A stretch of DNA of 33,095 bases from JAAFIP01 sp043772355 (GTDB lineage: Bacteria > Pseudomonadota > Gammaproteobacteria > Burkholderiales > Burkholderiaceae_C). Of this stretch, positions 21,906-30,555 are shown one piece after another. How positions within the stretch are numbered: position 1 is the first letter of the stretch; every line of letters begins with the position of its first letter. The position numbers and the translations under genes were made by a program. The notes beneath the pieces were generated by a model. It was given only the letters and a program-made list of their open reading frames with translations, did not search any database and was not told the DNA's origin. The stretch covers positions 1 to 33,095 of the forward strand of contig JAYVGI010000125.1 in assembly GCA_043772355.1 (NCBI GenBank), written 5' to 3'.

Positions 21906-23141
21906 TTATGCAGGCCGCTTCATCTGGCAGCTAGTGGGCGTGCTGGCTACATAAGGATCCATCTGTTTGATCGGAACAAAAGTATAGCCGGTGTTCTCCA
22001 CGCTGTAGGGGTTTTTACCATCAACTTTTTGCCACTTGGTGATGAACATTGACTGTTGCAACTGGTGGTCATTTTTGCGCATTTGCACTTCGCCTGCAAA
22101 GCTGGATACGGATAAGCCTTCCATCGCGGCCGCTACCTTGGTGGGGTTGGTAGATTTGGCCTTCGCAATGGCTGCGCCCATCAGGTTAATGCCGTTATAG
22201 GTAGCGAGGGAGTAGTAGTCATCGTTAAATTTTTTCTTGAAATCAGCGGTCATTGAGCCAATTTCACCCGTATGGTTGGCGTGACCATAGGCCACGACAT
22301 ACACCTCGCTGTCGCCGCCTGCCGCCAGTGCAGTAGGCGTGCCCGTCACCTGCGCGTAGTAGGTGTACATCGGCAATTTAAGGCCAGCTTCGTTCAGCGC
22401 CTTGACCAGCAAAGTCAAATCGGTGCCCCAGTTGCCTGTCACGATGGTGTCCGCGCCGGACTGCTTGATTTTGGCCACATACGGAGCAAAGTCCTTGACC
22501 TGGCCAATCGGATGCAGGTCTTCACCGGCAATTTTCACGTCAGGACGCTTGCGGGCAATGCCTTCTTTAAAAAACTTGGCTACTTGCTGACCGTGCGAAT
22601 AGTTTTGGTTCAACAGGTAAACGCTTTTAACCTTGGGTTGGTCTTTCATGAAAGCGGTCAGGGCCTCCATCTTCATGGTGGTGTCAGCGTCCAGGCGGAA
22701 ATGCCAGTAGTCGCACTTCTCGTTGGTCAGCGCTGGGTCTACGGCTGCGTAATTAAGGAACATCACCTCTTTGCCGGGGTTGCGCTCATTGTGCTTGGCC
22801 ACAGCGTCAGACAGCGCTAGCGCAGCGCCAGAGCCGTTGCCCTGAGTGATGTAGCGAAAGCCTTGGTCAATAGCGGCTTTCAGGGAGTTCAAACTCTCTT
22901 GAGGAGAACCTTTGTTGTCAAAGCCCGTCACCTCAAACTTGACACCCGCTACGTTTTTGGTACCGCTGAAGCGGTCTGCCACAAACTGCCAGCTCTTGAG
23001 CTGGTTTTGGCCTACGTTAGCAAACGGGCCGGATAAGGGGTCAATAAAAGCGATCTTGACGGTCTCGCCTTTTTGGGCAAATACGCCAGTTGCGCATGCA
23101 AATACGGCGCAGGCGGCTACTAATTTCATAGTGAATTTCAT
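21906..23141 (-). CDS. ABC transporter substrate-binding protein (Peripla_BP_6 type)
   Basis: The protein has 411 residues from the ATG at 23139-23141, chosen because GGAG lies eight bases upstream and MKFTMKLVAACAVFACATGVFAQ is a signal peptide with cleavage after GVFA; the open frame upstream of it to 23192 is not needed. The mature protein starts KGETVKIAFIDPLSGPFANVG, the usual opening of leucine-binding type I periplasmic proteins, and continues with two alpha/beta lobes. It delivers a ligand to LivHM. Its length is above that of LivJ/LivK (about 345 mature), as in paralogues that bind aromatic acids, amides or other organic acids, so the ligand should not be assumed to be leucine. Confidence 0.9.
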   Translation of the reverse strand: MKFTMKLVAACAVFACATGVFAQKGETVKIAFIDPLSGPFANVGQNQLKSWQFVADRFSGTKNVAGVKFEVTGFDNKGSPQESLNSLKAAIDQGFRYITQGNGSGAALALSDAVAKHNERNPGKEVMFLNYAAVDPALTNEKCDYWHFRLDADTTMKMEALTAFMKDQPKVKSVYLLNQNYSHGQQVAKFFKEGIARKRPDVKIAGEDLHPIGQVKDFAPYVAKIKQSGADTIVTGNWGTDLTLLVKALNEAGLKLPMYTYYAQVTGTPTALAAGGDSEVYVVAYGHANHTGEIGSMTADFKKKFNDDYYSLATYNGINLMGAAIAKAKSTNPTKVAAAMEGLSVSSFAGEVQMRKNDHQLQQSMFITKWQKVDGKNPYSVENTGYTFVPIKQMDPYVASTPTSCQMKRPA

Positions 23142-23327
23142 GAACGACTCCGAGTGGTTAACAACAGTCCACAGCGTACTAGACAATAGCAATCAAACAC
23201 CTAGGGGAATGCCCGTAATGTCTATCTCTTTTGCGACGATTCTGAATTTTATTTTGAGAGTGAGACTAATCAAGCCGCATAAAATGTCCCCTATATCGGC
23301 AGAAACCTGTCTATCCTGGAGATTGTT

Positions 23328-24194
23328 TTGAAAATAACCCCATTGAGCGCCCATTTCGGCGTACAGATCGAAGACGTAGCGCTGGGCCACCTTAGCGACT
23401 CAGAGTTTGCGCAAATTAAAGCCGCTTGGCATGCGCACCGCGGCTTGGTAGCTTTTACCCGCGCTTTTGTCTCGGATGACGATTTGCTGGTTTTCTCCAA
23501 GCGCCTGGGCAAGCTGGACTCTCCACCCAATCAGGAACACGGCCGCCAGTCGCCAGAGGGCTATCCGCAGATTTACGTGGTGTCTAACGTGAAAGACGAT
23601 GCAGGCAAACCGATTGGCGCACTGGGTGATGGCGAGGCCGTGTGGCACACAGACATGAGTTACGAGGCCATGCCGCCCCTAGCATCCATGCTGACTGCAT
23701 TGGAGATTCCCAACTCGGGGGGAAGCACCTGGTTTTGCGACATGATTGGCATTTACCAGGATCTGCCCAAGGAGCTTCGCGAGCGCCTGCTGGGCTTGCA
23801 GATTAAACACGACGGCACCTATAACTCGGGAGGCTACTTGCGCGCTGGCGTGACGGCGACCGACGATCCCATCGTGGCCCCAGGCACCTTGCATCCCGCC
23901 GTCACCCTGCTACCTGAAATGCAAGCTGCGGCACTGTACCTGGGCCGCAGGCGCATGGCCTATGTCTCGGGGCTTGGCCGCGCTGACAGCGAAGCGCTGC
24001 TCGATACCCTATGGCTGCATACAGAGCAGTCGGCACGGATCTATAAACACCAATGGCAATTGGGCGACTTGGTGCTGTGGGACAACCGCTGCACCATGCA
24101 CCGGCGCGACCCGTTTCCTGCTGACCAGCGCCGCGTCATGCACCGCACGCAGGTGGCTGGGCAGTCGCGCCCGCAGGCTTTTCAGGTGGCCTAG
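23328..24194 (+). CDS. TauD/TfdA family Fe(II)/2-oxoglutarate dioxygenase
   Basis: This 288-residue protein has the facial triad of this family: His107 and Asp109 in WHTDMSYE and His258 in TMHRRDPF, plus Arg273 in MHRTQV for the 2-oxoglutarate carboxylate. The start is TTG at 23328, with GGAG seven bases upstream; no ATG is available in frame near the family N-terminus (MKITPLSAHFGVQIEDV). Family members hydroxylate taurine, sulfonates, 2,4-dichlorophenoxyacetate or alkyl sulfates and release an aldehyde or phenol with succinate and CO2. The substrate is unknown. It is transcribed away from the ABC importer gene across a 186-base gap, so the importer could bring in its substrate (inference). 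Confidence 0.9.
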   Translation: MKITPLSAHFGVQIEDVALGHLSDSEFAQIKAAWHAHRGLVAFTRAFVSDDDLLVFSKRLGKLDSPPNQEHGRQSPEGYPQIYVVSNVKDDAGKPIGALGDGEAVWHTDMSYEAMPPLASMLTALEIPNSGGSTWFCDMIGIYQDLPKELRERLLGLQIKHDGTYNSGGYLRAGVTATDDPIVAPGTLHPAVTLLPEMQAAALYLGRRRMAYVSGLGRADSEALLDTLWLHTEQSARIYKHQWQLGDLVLWDNRCTMHRRDPFPADQRRVMHRTQVAGQSRPQAFQVA

Positions 24195-24222
24195 GCTTCC
24201 GGTTACAAACTGGAATCACGCG

Positions 24223-24239
24223 GCCTGGGTTTGCCAGGC
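24223..24239. terminator. Weak bidirectional hairpin between convergent genes
   Basis: GCCTGG-GTTTG-CCAGGC forms a six-pair stem in the 79-base gap between the dioxygenase stop and the Bug-type gene stop. There is no T-tract on either side, so terminator activity is uncertain. Confidence 0.3.
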
Positions 24240-24273
24240 CCAGGCGGTGTTGGTCTGCGTCGTAGGGGCGTAA

Positions 24274-25245
24274 TCAGTCCGCAGTGATACTGCGGTCTTT
24301 CACCAACTTTTCCCACTGCACAAGTTCTTTCTTGACTACCGCATCGAGTTGTGCGGGCGTACCGCCGACACCGACTGCACCCTGGAGCAGCAGCTTTTCT
24401 TTGATCTCCGGCATGGCAACCACTTTGGCCAGCTCCGTTTGCAGTCGTTGAACAATCGCTGCAGGCGTGTCATGGGGCGCAAACATGGCGTACCAAGAGT
24501 CCACCTCATAGTCTTTGAGGTTCAAGGCTTCCGCTACGGTCGGTACATTGGGAAAGCTGGGATTGCGCATTTTAGTAGTCACCGCCAGCGGCTTGACGCG
24601 CCCTGCTTTGGCTTGGGCCGCCACGGCCGGAATAGACACGATGCCCAAGTCCAGCTGCCCAGCCATCACATCGGTCACCGCTGGGCCACCGCCACGGTAG
24701 GGGATGTGCACCATATAAATGCCCGTCATTTGCTTGATCATCTCACCGGCTATGTGCGAAGGAGAACCGTTGCCCACTGACGAAAAGCTCAAGCGCCCCA
24801 CGTTAGTACGCGCGTAGGCAAGCATCTCCGGCAGGGTATTGAATGGGGCTTTGGGACTGGCAAAAATCATTTGCGGCAAACTCGCCACCATCGAGATGGA
24901 TGAAAAATCGTGCTCCACGTTGTAGTTGACTTTAAACACCTTGGGGTTGATGGTGTGCGAGGATAAGGTAAACAAAATGGTGTAGCCGTCCGCCGCAGCT
25001 TTGGCGACAAGCTCAGTCCCCAGCGAGCCACCGGCACCGCCCCGGTTGTCAATGATGATGGGCTGGCCTAAGGCGCGCGACAAAGGCTCTTGCACAATAC
25101 GGGCTATTACATCAGTACCGCCGCCTGGCGGGTAAGGCACCACAAAGCGGATAGGTTTGGCGGGGTAGGTTTGCGCAGTTACCCCCGATACCAAAGCTGA
25201 CAGACCCATCAAAGCGGCCATTTTGAGCCATTGTTTTCTGTTCAT
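24274..25245 (-). CDS. Bug-type tripartite tricarboxylate transporter binding protein (TctC)
   Basis: This 323-residue protein has signal peptide MNRKQWLKMAALMGLSALVSGVTAQ and the Bug signature YPAKPIRFVVPYPPGGGTD immediately after it. IIDNRGGAGGSLGTELVAKA and HIPYRGGGPAVTDVMAGQLD follow, all characteristic of the TctC family. These periplasmic proteins bind carboxylates, nicotinate, amino acids or aromatic acids, and occur in dozens of copies in Burkholderiales, mostly without adjacent TctAB membrane genes, as here. The ligand is unknown. It is the second of two binding-protein genes on this strand, 60 bases after the orphan ABC binding protein, and may be cotranscribed. Confidence 0.92.
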   Translation of the reverse strand: MNRKQWLKMAALMGLSALVSGVTAQTYPAKPIRFVVPYPPGGGTDVIARIVQEPLSRALGQPIIIDNRGGAGGSLGTELVAKAAADGYTILFTLSSHTINPKVFKVNYNVEHDFSSISMVASLPQMIFASPKAPFNTLPEMLAYARTNVGRLSFSSVGNGSPSHIAGEMIKQMTGIYMVHIPYRGGGPAVTDVMAGQLDLGIVSIPAVAAQAKAGRVKPLAVTTKMRNPSFPNVPTVAEALNLKDYEVDSWYAMFAPHDTPAAIVQRLQTELAKVVAMPEIKEKLLLQGAVGVGGTPAQLDAVVKKELVQWEKLVKDRSITAD

Positions 25246-25305
25246 GGAATATTTCTTTCAAAAATTGAATTAGAAGACTGCGAAGCGGGCTAAGCGGTGA
25301 CGATT

Positions 25306-26433
25306 TCAGCGCTTGAATTTGCCATCGTAGCCGATGATACTCAGGTCCACAAAGCTCAACCCCGTGTGGTTTGCTGGACTGAAGGATAAAGTCAAACCAC
25401 CCAGATCAACTCGCTGCATGCTGTCTAGCGCGCTGATGAGACTTGCACGGTTGGGAGAGCCCTTGATGGACTGGAGCGCAGCCACTAGAACCTTGGCAGC
25501 GGCAAAACCCTCCATCGTTGCGGGTGATACGTCCACCTTGCGCGCCTTGGCCAGCACCAACAGCTCATTGATCATCGGCAAAGCAGAGGCGTGCTCACCG
25601 GGGAACACTTGGCTTACCATCACGCCCCGGGCATGTGGGCCCAAGGCTTTGACAAACCCTGTGGAGGCGCAGTTCGATAAAGTGATGACTTGACTTTTCA
25701 CTCCCGAAGCACGCAGCTCGTGCACGGCCCGCGCGGTGGTAGCGGGGGCCTCAATAATCAAGATGGCTTGAGGGTTCAAGGCCACCGCTTTGGCGATAGC
25801 GCCAGCAAAGTCGGCCTTGGTTTTATCCACTTTCTCCACGAACAAGGGCTTTAACTTGGCGCTGGCAAAGCCTTTGTCGGCACCGGCCATGCCGTCTTTG
25901 CCAAACCCATCGTCGCGATATATGACGGCAACTTTAGTCAACCCGCTCGAGGCCAATTGCAAAATGCTTCTGCTCGACTCATTTTGGTATGGTGCCCGCA
26001 CGTTAAACACGTGGGGATTGACGGGATCGTGCAGACTCATGGCCCCTGTGGACGGCGCCACCAAAGCCACCCCGTTCTGGGCCAGCACCGGCAGCACAGC
26101 CTCGGTCTGCGAAGTCCCCCGGCTTAAGAACAAGGCCAGTACATTTTGCTTTTCCACCAGCTCTTTGGCGTTTTGCAGCGCTAGCGCTGCATCAAATTTA
26201 TCGTCCAAGCTCACCATTTTGACTTGCTCACCTTTGATGCCACCTTTTTTATTGACGGCATCAAAATACAGACTGGCACCCTCATTGATTTCCTTCATGG
26301 CTGCGGCGGTAGGGCCAGTAAAGCCTGCGGTCTGTCCAATCAAAATCTCGGCCTGCGCCATCGGCACAACCAACAAGCTTAGTGCAATTGCAAATACCGT
26401 TGCAAAGGTGTTTGCAATAATTTTTTGTTTCAT
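25306..26433 (-). CDS. Orphan ABC-type substrate-binding protein (Peripla_BP_6)
   Basis: This 375-residue protein has signal peptide MKQKIIANTFATVFAIALSLL...AQA followed by EILIGQTAGFTGPTAA. Type I periplasmic-binding features follow: VALVAPSTGAMSLHDP, VAVIYRDDGFGKDGMAG and a two-lobe alpha/beta pattern. The length fits LivJ/LivK-like proteins. No permease or ATPase gene follows it, so it may serve the liv operon at 17980-23141 as an alternative receptor, or another transporter elsewhere (inference). A promoter-like pair lies 30-60 bases upstream. It is probably an amino acid, amide or aromatic-acid sensor or receptor. Confidence 0.88.
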   Translation of the reverse strand: MKQKIIANTFATVFAIALSLLVVPMAQAEILIGQTAGFTGPTAAAMKEINEGASLYFDAVNKKGGIKGEQVKMVSLDDKFDAALALQNAKELVEKQNVLALFLSRGTSQTEAVLPVLAQNGVALVAPSTGAMSLHDPVNPHVFNVRAPYQNESSRSILQLASSGLTKVAVIYRDDGFGKDGMAGADKGFASAKLKPLFVEKVDKTKADFAGAIAKAVALNPQAILIIEAPATTARAVHELRASGVKSQVITLSNCASTGFVKALGPHARGVMVSQVFPGEHASALPMINELLVLAKARKVDVSPATMEGFAAAKVLVAALQSIKGSPNRASLISALDSMQRVDLGGLTLSFSPANHTGLSFVDLSIIGYDGKFKR

Positions 26434-26744
26434 ATCGCCAAGTTTTCCGAGTTTATCGTGGGTAAATCATACCCACAAATACTTATACTCAATAAGTACT
26501 CATTGAATCATGCAAGTGGTCGTATTTCAGACGCATACGCAGCCAAACGTTAAGCACTTTTCATACTGCACTAAACGGTAGCGCCGGCATTACCGTAGGG
26601 TGATATGGCGATCTATTCAATCGAATGGCGCTGATTCATTCGCCGTGCACTGCAAGAAATAACCAGGAACTCCGACTGACCACCATAATCTATGTAACGA
26701 CCTTGCAGATCCATTGTGCAAATGGTCGATGATTCATTCCATCT
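26434..26744. other. 311-base divergent intergenic region
   Basis: This gap separates the orphan binding protein (-) from the phosphoglycerol transferase (+). It holds the promoter-like pair for the minus strand at 26465-26492 and a small dyad ACTTAT-n5-ATAAGT (26481-26497) next to AGTACT. I see no ORF, RNA gene or repeat in the rest. Confidence 0.6.
26465..26492 (-). promoter_or_regulatory. Sigma-70-like promoter for the orphan binding-protein gene
   Basis: On the minus strand TTGAGT (26487-26492) and TATGAT (26465-26470) are separated by 16 bases, and the start codon follows about 30 bases later. The -35 half overlaps the ACTTAT/ATAAGT dyad, which could be an operator. Confidence 0.4.
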
Positions 26745-28445
26745 ATGCCTCACATGACCCCTCACCCGATCTGGAAACGTGTATTGCAAGGCACCCTGGC
26801 CCTGTTTGTTCTGAATGCATTTTTGAGCATGACCAACTGGTGGCCCACGCCGTTTGTGCAGCTAGACAAGCGCCTTGCCCCAGAGTTTGTGCTGCTGTGG
26901 GTCACAATTTTGCTGCTAGTGTGGCTACGGGGTCAGCTTACGCGTCGCACTGTTGTGGGTTTGACGCTGGGCTACATGTTGCTAGTAGCTGGCCGCTACT
27001 TTGACACCACCGCCCCTGCGCTATTTGGGCGCGATATCAATCTGTATTGGGATGCGCTGCAAATCCCGCGCGTCCTGTGGGTCACCCTCAAAAGCTACCC
27101 TGCTTGGGTTTCCGTGCTTATTTTGGTCGCTCTCGTCGCCTTCATCTGGCTGGTGTACCGCGTACTGCACACCTCCATTGCCGTGGCGGCCCGCGAGGCA
27201 GCGCCTTATGCTTTAAAAAGCAAATGGGCTTTGGCTCTGACGCTGGCCGCGACTGTTTTGGTTACCGCCAATGTCTATGGTGTGCGCGAGACCTGGCCCT
27301 ATGTGTCCAAACCCGCTATCCCTACCTATCTTCGCCAAGCCAAGTTGCTCAGCACTGCCTTTGCAGAGCGCGATGTACAGCGCACGCTACCGCCCTCGCC
27401 TGCTTTTGACTCTGATTTGGGCGCTTTGCGCGGTCAGGATGTGAATCTGTTTTTTTTAGAATCGTACGGCAGGATTGCATTTAGCAATCCTGAAATTTAT
27501 GCCCCGCTCAAACCTTCGCGTGATGCGCTCGCAGCGCAGATCAAGGCCAGCGGGATGCAGGTGGTGTCGGCGTATGTCAACTCCACCACGTTTGGCGGTG
27601 GCTCAGAGCTGGCGCATGTAGCATTGCTGTCGGGTATCGACACTGGCGACCCGATGCGCCATGATTTGCTGCTCACCACAAATCGCCCCACCTTGGTAAG
27701 TATGTTTCGCGCACGCGGCTACGAGACCCATGGTTTTTACCCGGCACTGACATGGGATTGGCCCGAAAAATCTTTCTACGGTTTCGACACATTTATCGAC
27801 GCTCGCGACCTGGGATACAAAGGGCCCAAGCTGGGGTACTGGACAGTGCCCGACCAGTTTGCACTGGCGCGCTACAGCCAACTACACCCCATCACTGCGC
27901 AAAGTCCCAAGCGCTTTACTTTTTTCACGTCTATCACCAGCCACATGCCTTTTCACCCCGTGCCACCCTACCAGACGGACTGGCAAAAGGTGTTGTCCGA
28001 CACGCCGTTTGACGAAGCGCAAATGGCCAAGGTGCATGTGCAAAAAGAAGACTGGTTCAACATGCGCCCGGGCTACACCGGCATGCTGGACTACAACTAC
28101 CAATGGCTCACCGGCTACTTGGCACAGCCCAAGGCGCGCGAAAGTGTGTATGTCCTGCTGGGCGACCACCAGCCCGCAGCTAACGTCACAGGCGAAGGTG
28201 CCACCTGGGATGTGCCAGTCCACATCATCAGCGCACAACCAGCGCTTTTGCAACGTTTTATGGAGCGCGGCTTCAAGCCCGGTCTGGAGCCCACGGAGCC
28301 ACGCGTTGGAGGCATTTTTGACCTGACGCGGATGTTGAACGACGGCTTTGATTCAGGTGCCAACAAAACTGCCGCTGCACCAAACCCAGCCGCGCCATCT
28401 GCTCCTGTTGTTGGTCCCACCACCTTGGCTGCCGGTTCGCCATGA
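26745..28445 (+). CDS. LtaS/OpgB-like membrane phosphoglycerol transferase (sulfatase fold)
   Basis: This 566-residue protein has about five N-terminal membrane spans (roughly 12-30, 45-60, 66-80, 110-135, 157-178). A periplasmic alkaline-phosphatase/sulfatase-type domain follows, with NLFFLESYG (Glu239 as metal ligand), GGGSELAHVALLSG, where Ser287 or the preceding Thr281/282 could be the nucleophile, and LLGDHQP (Asp474, His475) as metal ligands. This is the layout of lipoteichoic acid synthase and E. coli OpgB, which move phosphoglycerol from phosphatidylglycerol to a glycan. Gram-negative context and the two GH17 genes favour decoration of a periplasmic glucan (inference). A low-complexity Ala/Pro tail ends the protein. 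A second ATG at 26754 is possible, as no clear ribosome site decides. The stop overlaps the next start as ATGA. Confidence 0.8.
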   Translation: MPHMTPHPIWKRVLQGTLALFVLNAFLSMTNWWPTPFVQLDKRLAPEFVLLWVTILLLVWLRGQLTRRTVVGLTLGYMLLVAGRYFDTTAPALFGRDINLYWDALQIPRVLWVTLKSYPAWVSVLILVALVAFIWLVYRVLHTSIAVAAREAAPYALKSKWALALTLAATVLVTANVYGVRETWPYVSKPAIPTYLRQAKLLSTAFAERDVQRTLPPSPAFDSDLGALRGQDVNLFFLESYGRIAFSNPEIYAPLKPSRDALAAQIKASGMQVVSAYVNSTTFGGGSELAHVALLSGIDTGDPMRHDLLLTTNRPTLVSMFRARGYETHGFYPALTWDWPEKSFYGFDTFIDARDLGYKGPKLGYWTVPDQFALARYSQLHPITAQSPKRFTFFTSITSHMPFHPVPPYQTDWQKVLSDTPFDEAQMAKVHVQKEDWFNMRPGYTGMLDYNYQWLTGYLAQPKARESVYVLLGDHQPAANVTGEGATWDVPVHIISAQPALLQRFMERGFKPGLEPTEPRVGGIFDLTRMLNDGFDSGANKTAAAPNPAAPSAPVVGPTTLAAGSP

Positions 28446-28843
28446 ATGCCTGCAGGTCATTGGCACTCGCCCTTGCGATCTGCATTGCAGCGCTGGGGCT
28501 AGCGGCACTAGCGCGGCATCGCCTGATAGAGCCCGCCGACATGACGGCCTATTGCGATGGCGGCGCAGGTGGCAGCTTATGCGTGCTGCGCGCCTGGATT
28601 ATCCAGGCCTTTGTACACCAGCGCATCGGCTGGTTTGCACTGGCCTTGGCTGTGCTGGCCACGGCCACAGCATGGCGCAGCGTGGCCGCCCTAGCCCTTT
28701 TTTCGGCCTGTGCAGGCATGGTGCTCTACACCACCGAGCTGTGCGCTCCCGCCGCGCTGCTGGCTGCGCTGGTCTTTGTGCGTGATGGCCAAGCCGCTGC
28801 GGCAGCCAGCACCAGCAACAATGCGCAATACACCAAAGCTTGA
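28442..28843 (+). CDS. Small membrane protein coupled to the phosphoglycerol transferase
   Basis: The 133-residue product has an N-terminal hydrophobic segment (about 6-25) and further ones near 60-80 and 85-115, so it probably spans the inner membrane three times. A short loop with two cysteines (TAYCDGGAGGSLCVL) lies between spans one and two. I recognise no family. Its start overlaps the previous stop as ATGA, so both are made together, and an accessory role to that enzyme is likely (inference). Its last 118 bases overlap, on the opposite strand, the 3' end of the GH17 gene. Confidence 0.65.
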   Translation: MNACRSLALALAICIAALGLAALARHRLIEPADMTAYCDGGAGGSLCVLRAWIIQAFVHQRIGWFALALAVLATATAWRSVAALALFSACAGMVLYTTELCAPAALLAALVFVRDGQAAAAASTSNNAQYTKA

Positions 28844-30456
28844 GCGTTGTGCCAGCCCTCGGTGATAGCGATAACCACCGAGCAAACCGCCAAGATACAC
28901 GCCAGCACTTGCTGCTTATGGGCCTGTGCGCCGAAGGTTGCATAGCCAGCTAGGCGCAAAGCGAGCACGCTGGTAGTGGGGGCAACAAACCACCACCAAG
29001 GGAAAGGGCGGTAGCGCGAGTCTAGTAGCAGCACCAGCGCTGCGCTTGCAGCGGCAAACAGCAAAGCAAAGCGCAGGCCATACTCTACTTTGGCAAGAGG
29101 TACCTGCCAGCGTGTTGGCCGCGCCAGACGTTCGCCCCGCCCCGCCTGCAATACCCCTTGCACACCCAAGCCCTGCATCCAGCGCAGTGCACAAACCCAA
29201 GTCACCAGCGCACTGACCAAGGCAAGCGCACCGCTGACGCTCTGCTCTAAGCTGGTTCTGTCCCATTGCTGCACCATCAACCACTGCGCGGGCACCAAAG
29301 CCCCCAGAGTTGCGCAAGCCAGGGCAGGTAAAACTATCACGAGTCCAGCACCCTGTACTTGCCCAGTGACCCCACCACTGCGCATACGGGCAAACCTAGT
29401 CCAGAGCAGTCCCCACAGTATCCCCACCACCGCACCAGCCAAAGCCCCCAACCCACCGCGCCACCAGCGTGCATCTTCGGTCACCGCGCCAGACATTGCC
29501 GCATGCGCCTGACCATTCGGGTCAAACAGCCCCCAATAGCCGCCCATCGCGCCCTCAAACGAGCGTTTCCAAGGCTGGTCAAAGGCTTCAATAAAGTTGT
29601 AGTCCAGCGCAGCACCGTTTGCGCCCGACGTGCGCTGCAACAGTTCCCGCAAAAAACGCGCCTGCTCTACCCGCCCCGGCACCGCACCAGCGCGCTGGCG
29701 GCCCGCGGCGGGCCAGCCCGTCTCTCCCACCCATACCGGCTTGCCTGCAAAAGCTTTTTGCACTTTTTGCGCAACGCTCAGCACATGCGCCACAGCATCG
29801 CCCACTGCCACGGGGTCGTCTTCCCAATACGGCAAGATATGCACGGTGATGATGTCCACATGATCGGCCAGCTCGGCATGGCGCAGCCAAAACTCCCACA
29901 CATCGGCATACGTCACTGGCACTGGCGAGTGCTGTTTGGCGTAGTCCAGAATTTTGCCCAGCGCATCGGGTGCCATCTCGCGGCGCAGCAGCACTTCATT
30001 GCCCACCACCAGGCGGGTAACTGTGCCCTTGTACTGTTGGGCCAGTTCCAGCCCGCGTTGTAGCTGGGCTTGGTTCTGCGCCGCATCGCGCGAGAGCCAA
30101 ACACCCAGGTTCACGCGCATGCCAAGTTGCGCGGCTACGGCTGGCACGCCATCCAAGCCCTGGCTCAATCCGTAAGTTCTGATGCAGTTGGTGCGCGTTT
30201 TAAGCAAGCGCAAATCGGCTTCGATATGCGCCGGAGTCACACTGGCTTGGTAGTTAAAGGGGTTAATGTCGCCGCGGTGAAAGGGCGAGTACGACACGCA
30301 AGGCAGCGTGGCTGCCTGCGCACTTGGCAATTGCGCCAAGGGGATAGCCCGGCCACGCACACCCCACCACCCCAACACCAAACTCAAGCCCACCATTTGA
30401 ATCAGTACGGCCAGCCAACATCGAGAGTGCATTTGCAGCATGTGAAAACGATACAT
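28726..30456 (-). CDS. Membrane-anchored glycoside hydrolase family 17 protein (NdvC-like)
   Basis: This 576-residue protein has an N-terminal signal-anchor (about 14-33) and a GH17 domain (about 50-335). The acid/base glutamate is Glu154 in VVGNEVLLR and the nucleophile Glu245 in WVGETGWP; ADVWEFW and YWGLFDPNG are also family-like. About seven hydrophobic segments follow in the C-terminal 230 residues. GH17 enzymes cut or transfer beta-1,3-glucan. Size and layout recall rhizobial NdvC, a roughly 62-kDa membrane protein needed for beta-1,6 linkages in cyclic beta-glucans. It is divergent from the GH17-GT2 gene across 99 bases and probably works on that enzyme's product in the periplasm. Later in-frame ATGs (codons 6 and 9) leave the start open. 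Confidence 0.85.
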   Translation of the reverse strand: MYRFHMLQMHSRCWLAVLIQMVGLSLVLGWWGVRGRAIPLAQLPSAQAATLPCVSYSPFHRGDINPFNYQASVTPAHIEADLRLLKTRTNCIRTYGLSQGLDGVPAVAAQLGMRVNLGVWLSRDAAQNQAQLQRGLELAQQYKGTVTRLVVGNEVLLRREMAPDALGKILDYAKQHSPVPVTYADVWEFWLRHAELADHVDIITVHILPYWEDDPVAVGDAVAHVLSVAQKVQKAFAGKPVWVGETGWPAAGRQRAGAVPGRVEQARFLRELLQRTSGANGAALDYNFIEAFDQPWKRSFEGAMGGYWGLFDPNGQAHAAMSGAVTEDARWWRGGLGALAGAVVGILWGLLWTRFARMRSGGVTGQVQGAGLVIVLPALACATLGALVPAQWLMVQQWDRTSLEQSVSGALALVSALVTWVCALRWMQGLGVQGVLQAGRGERLARPTRWQVPLAKVEYGLRFALLFAAASAALVLLLDSRYRPFPWWWFVAPTTSVLALRLAGYATFGAQAHKQQVLACILAVCSVVIAITEGWHNAQALVYCALLLVLAAAAAWPSRTKTSAASSAAGAHSSVV

Positions 30457-30555
30457 TTGTCACGCATCGCAAAAATTGATTAAATTGTAAGGGAACAAGC
30501 CGCTACGCAGACTACCTAACACCCGCGCCAGTATCATCTGGCCTCATTCACTCGC
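30457..30555. promoter_or_regulatory. Divergent promoter region between the two GH17 genes
   Basis: These 99 bases must carry the promoters of both divergent glucan genes. An AT-rich stretch, AAAATTGATTAAATTGTAAG (about 30470-30490), is the only likely core-promoter segment; on the minus strand it contains TACAAT. I cannot assign a full -35/-10 pair with confidence. Confidence 0.35.

Noticed and set aside
27450..27457. Eight T in a row inside the phosphoglycerol transferase gene as a slippage site
   Set aside because: The run is short, encodes family-typical hydrophobic residues before LESYG, and the frame is intact, so no switch is indicated.
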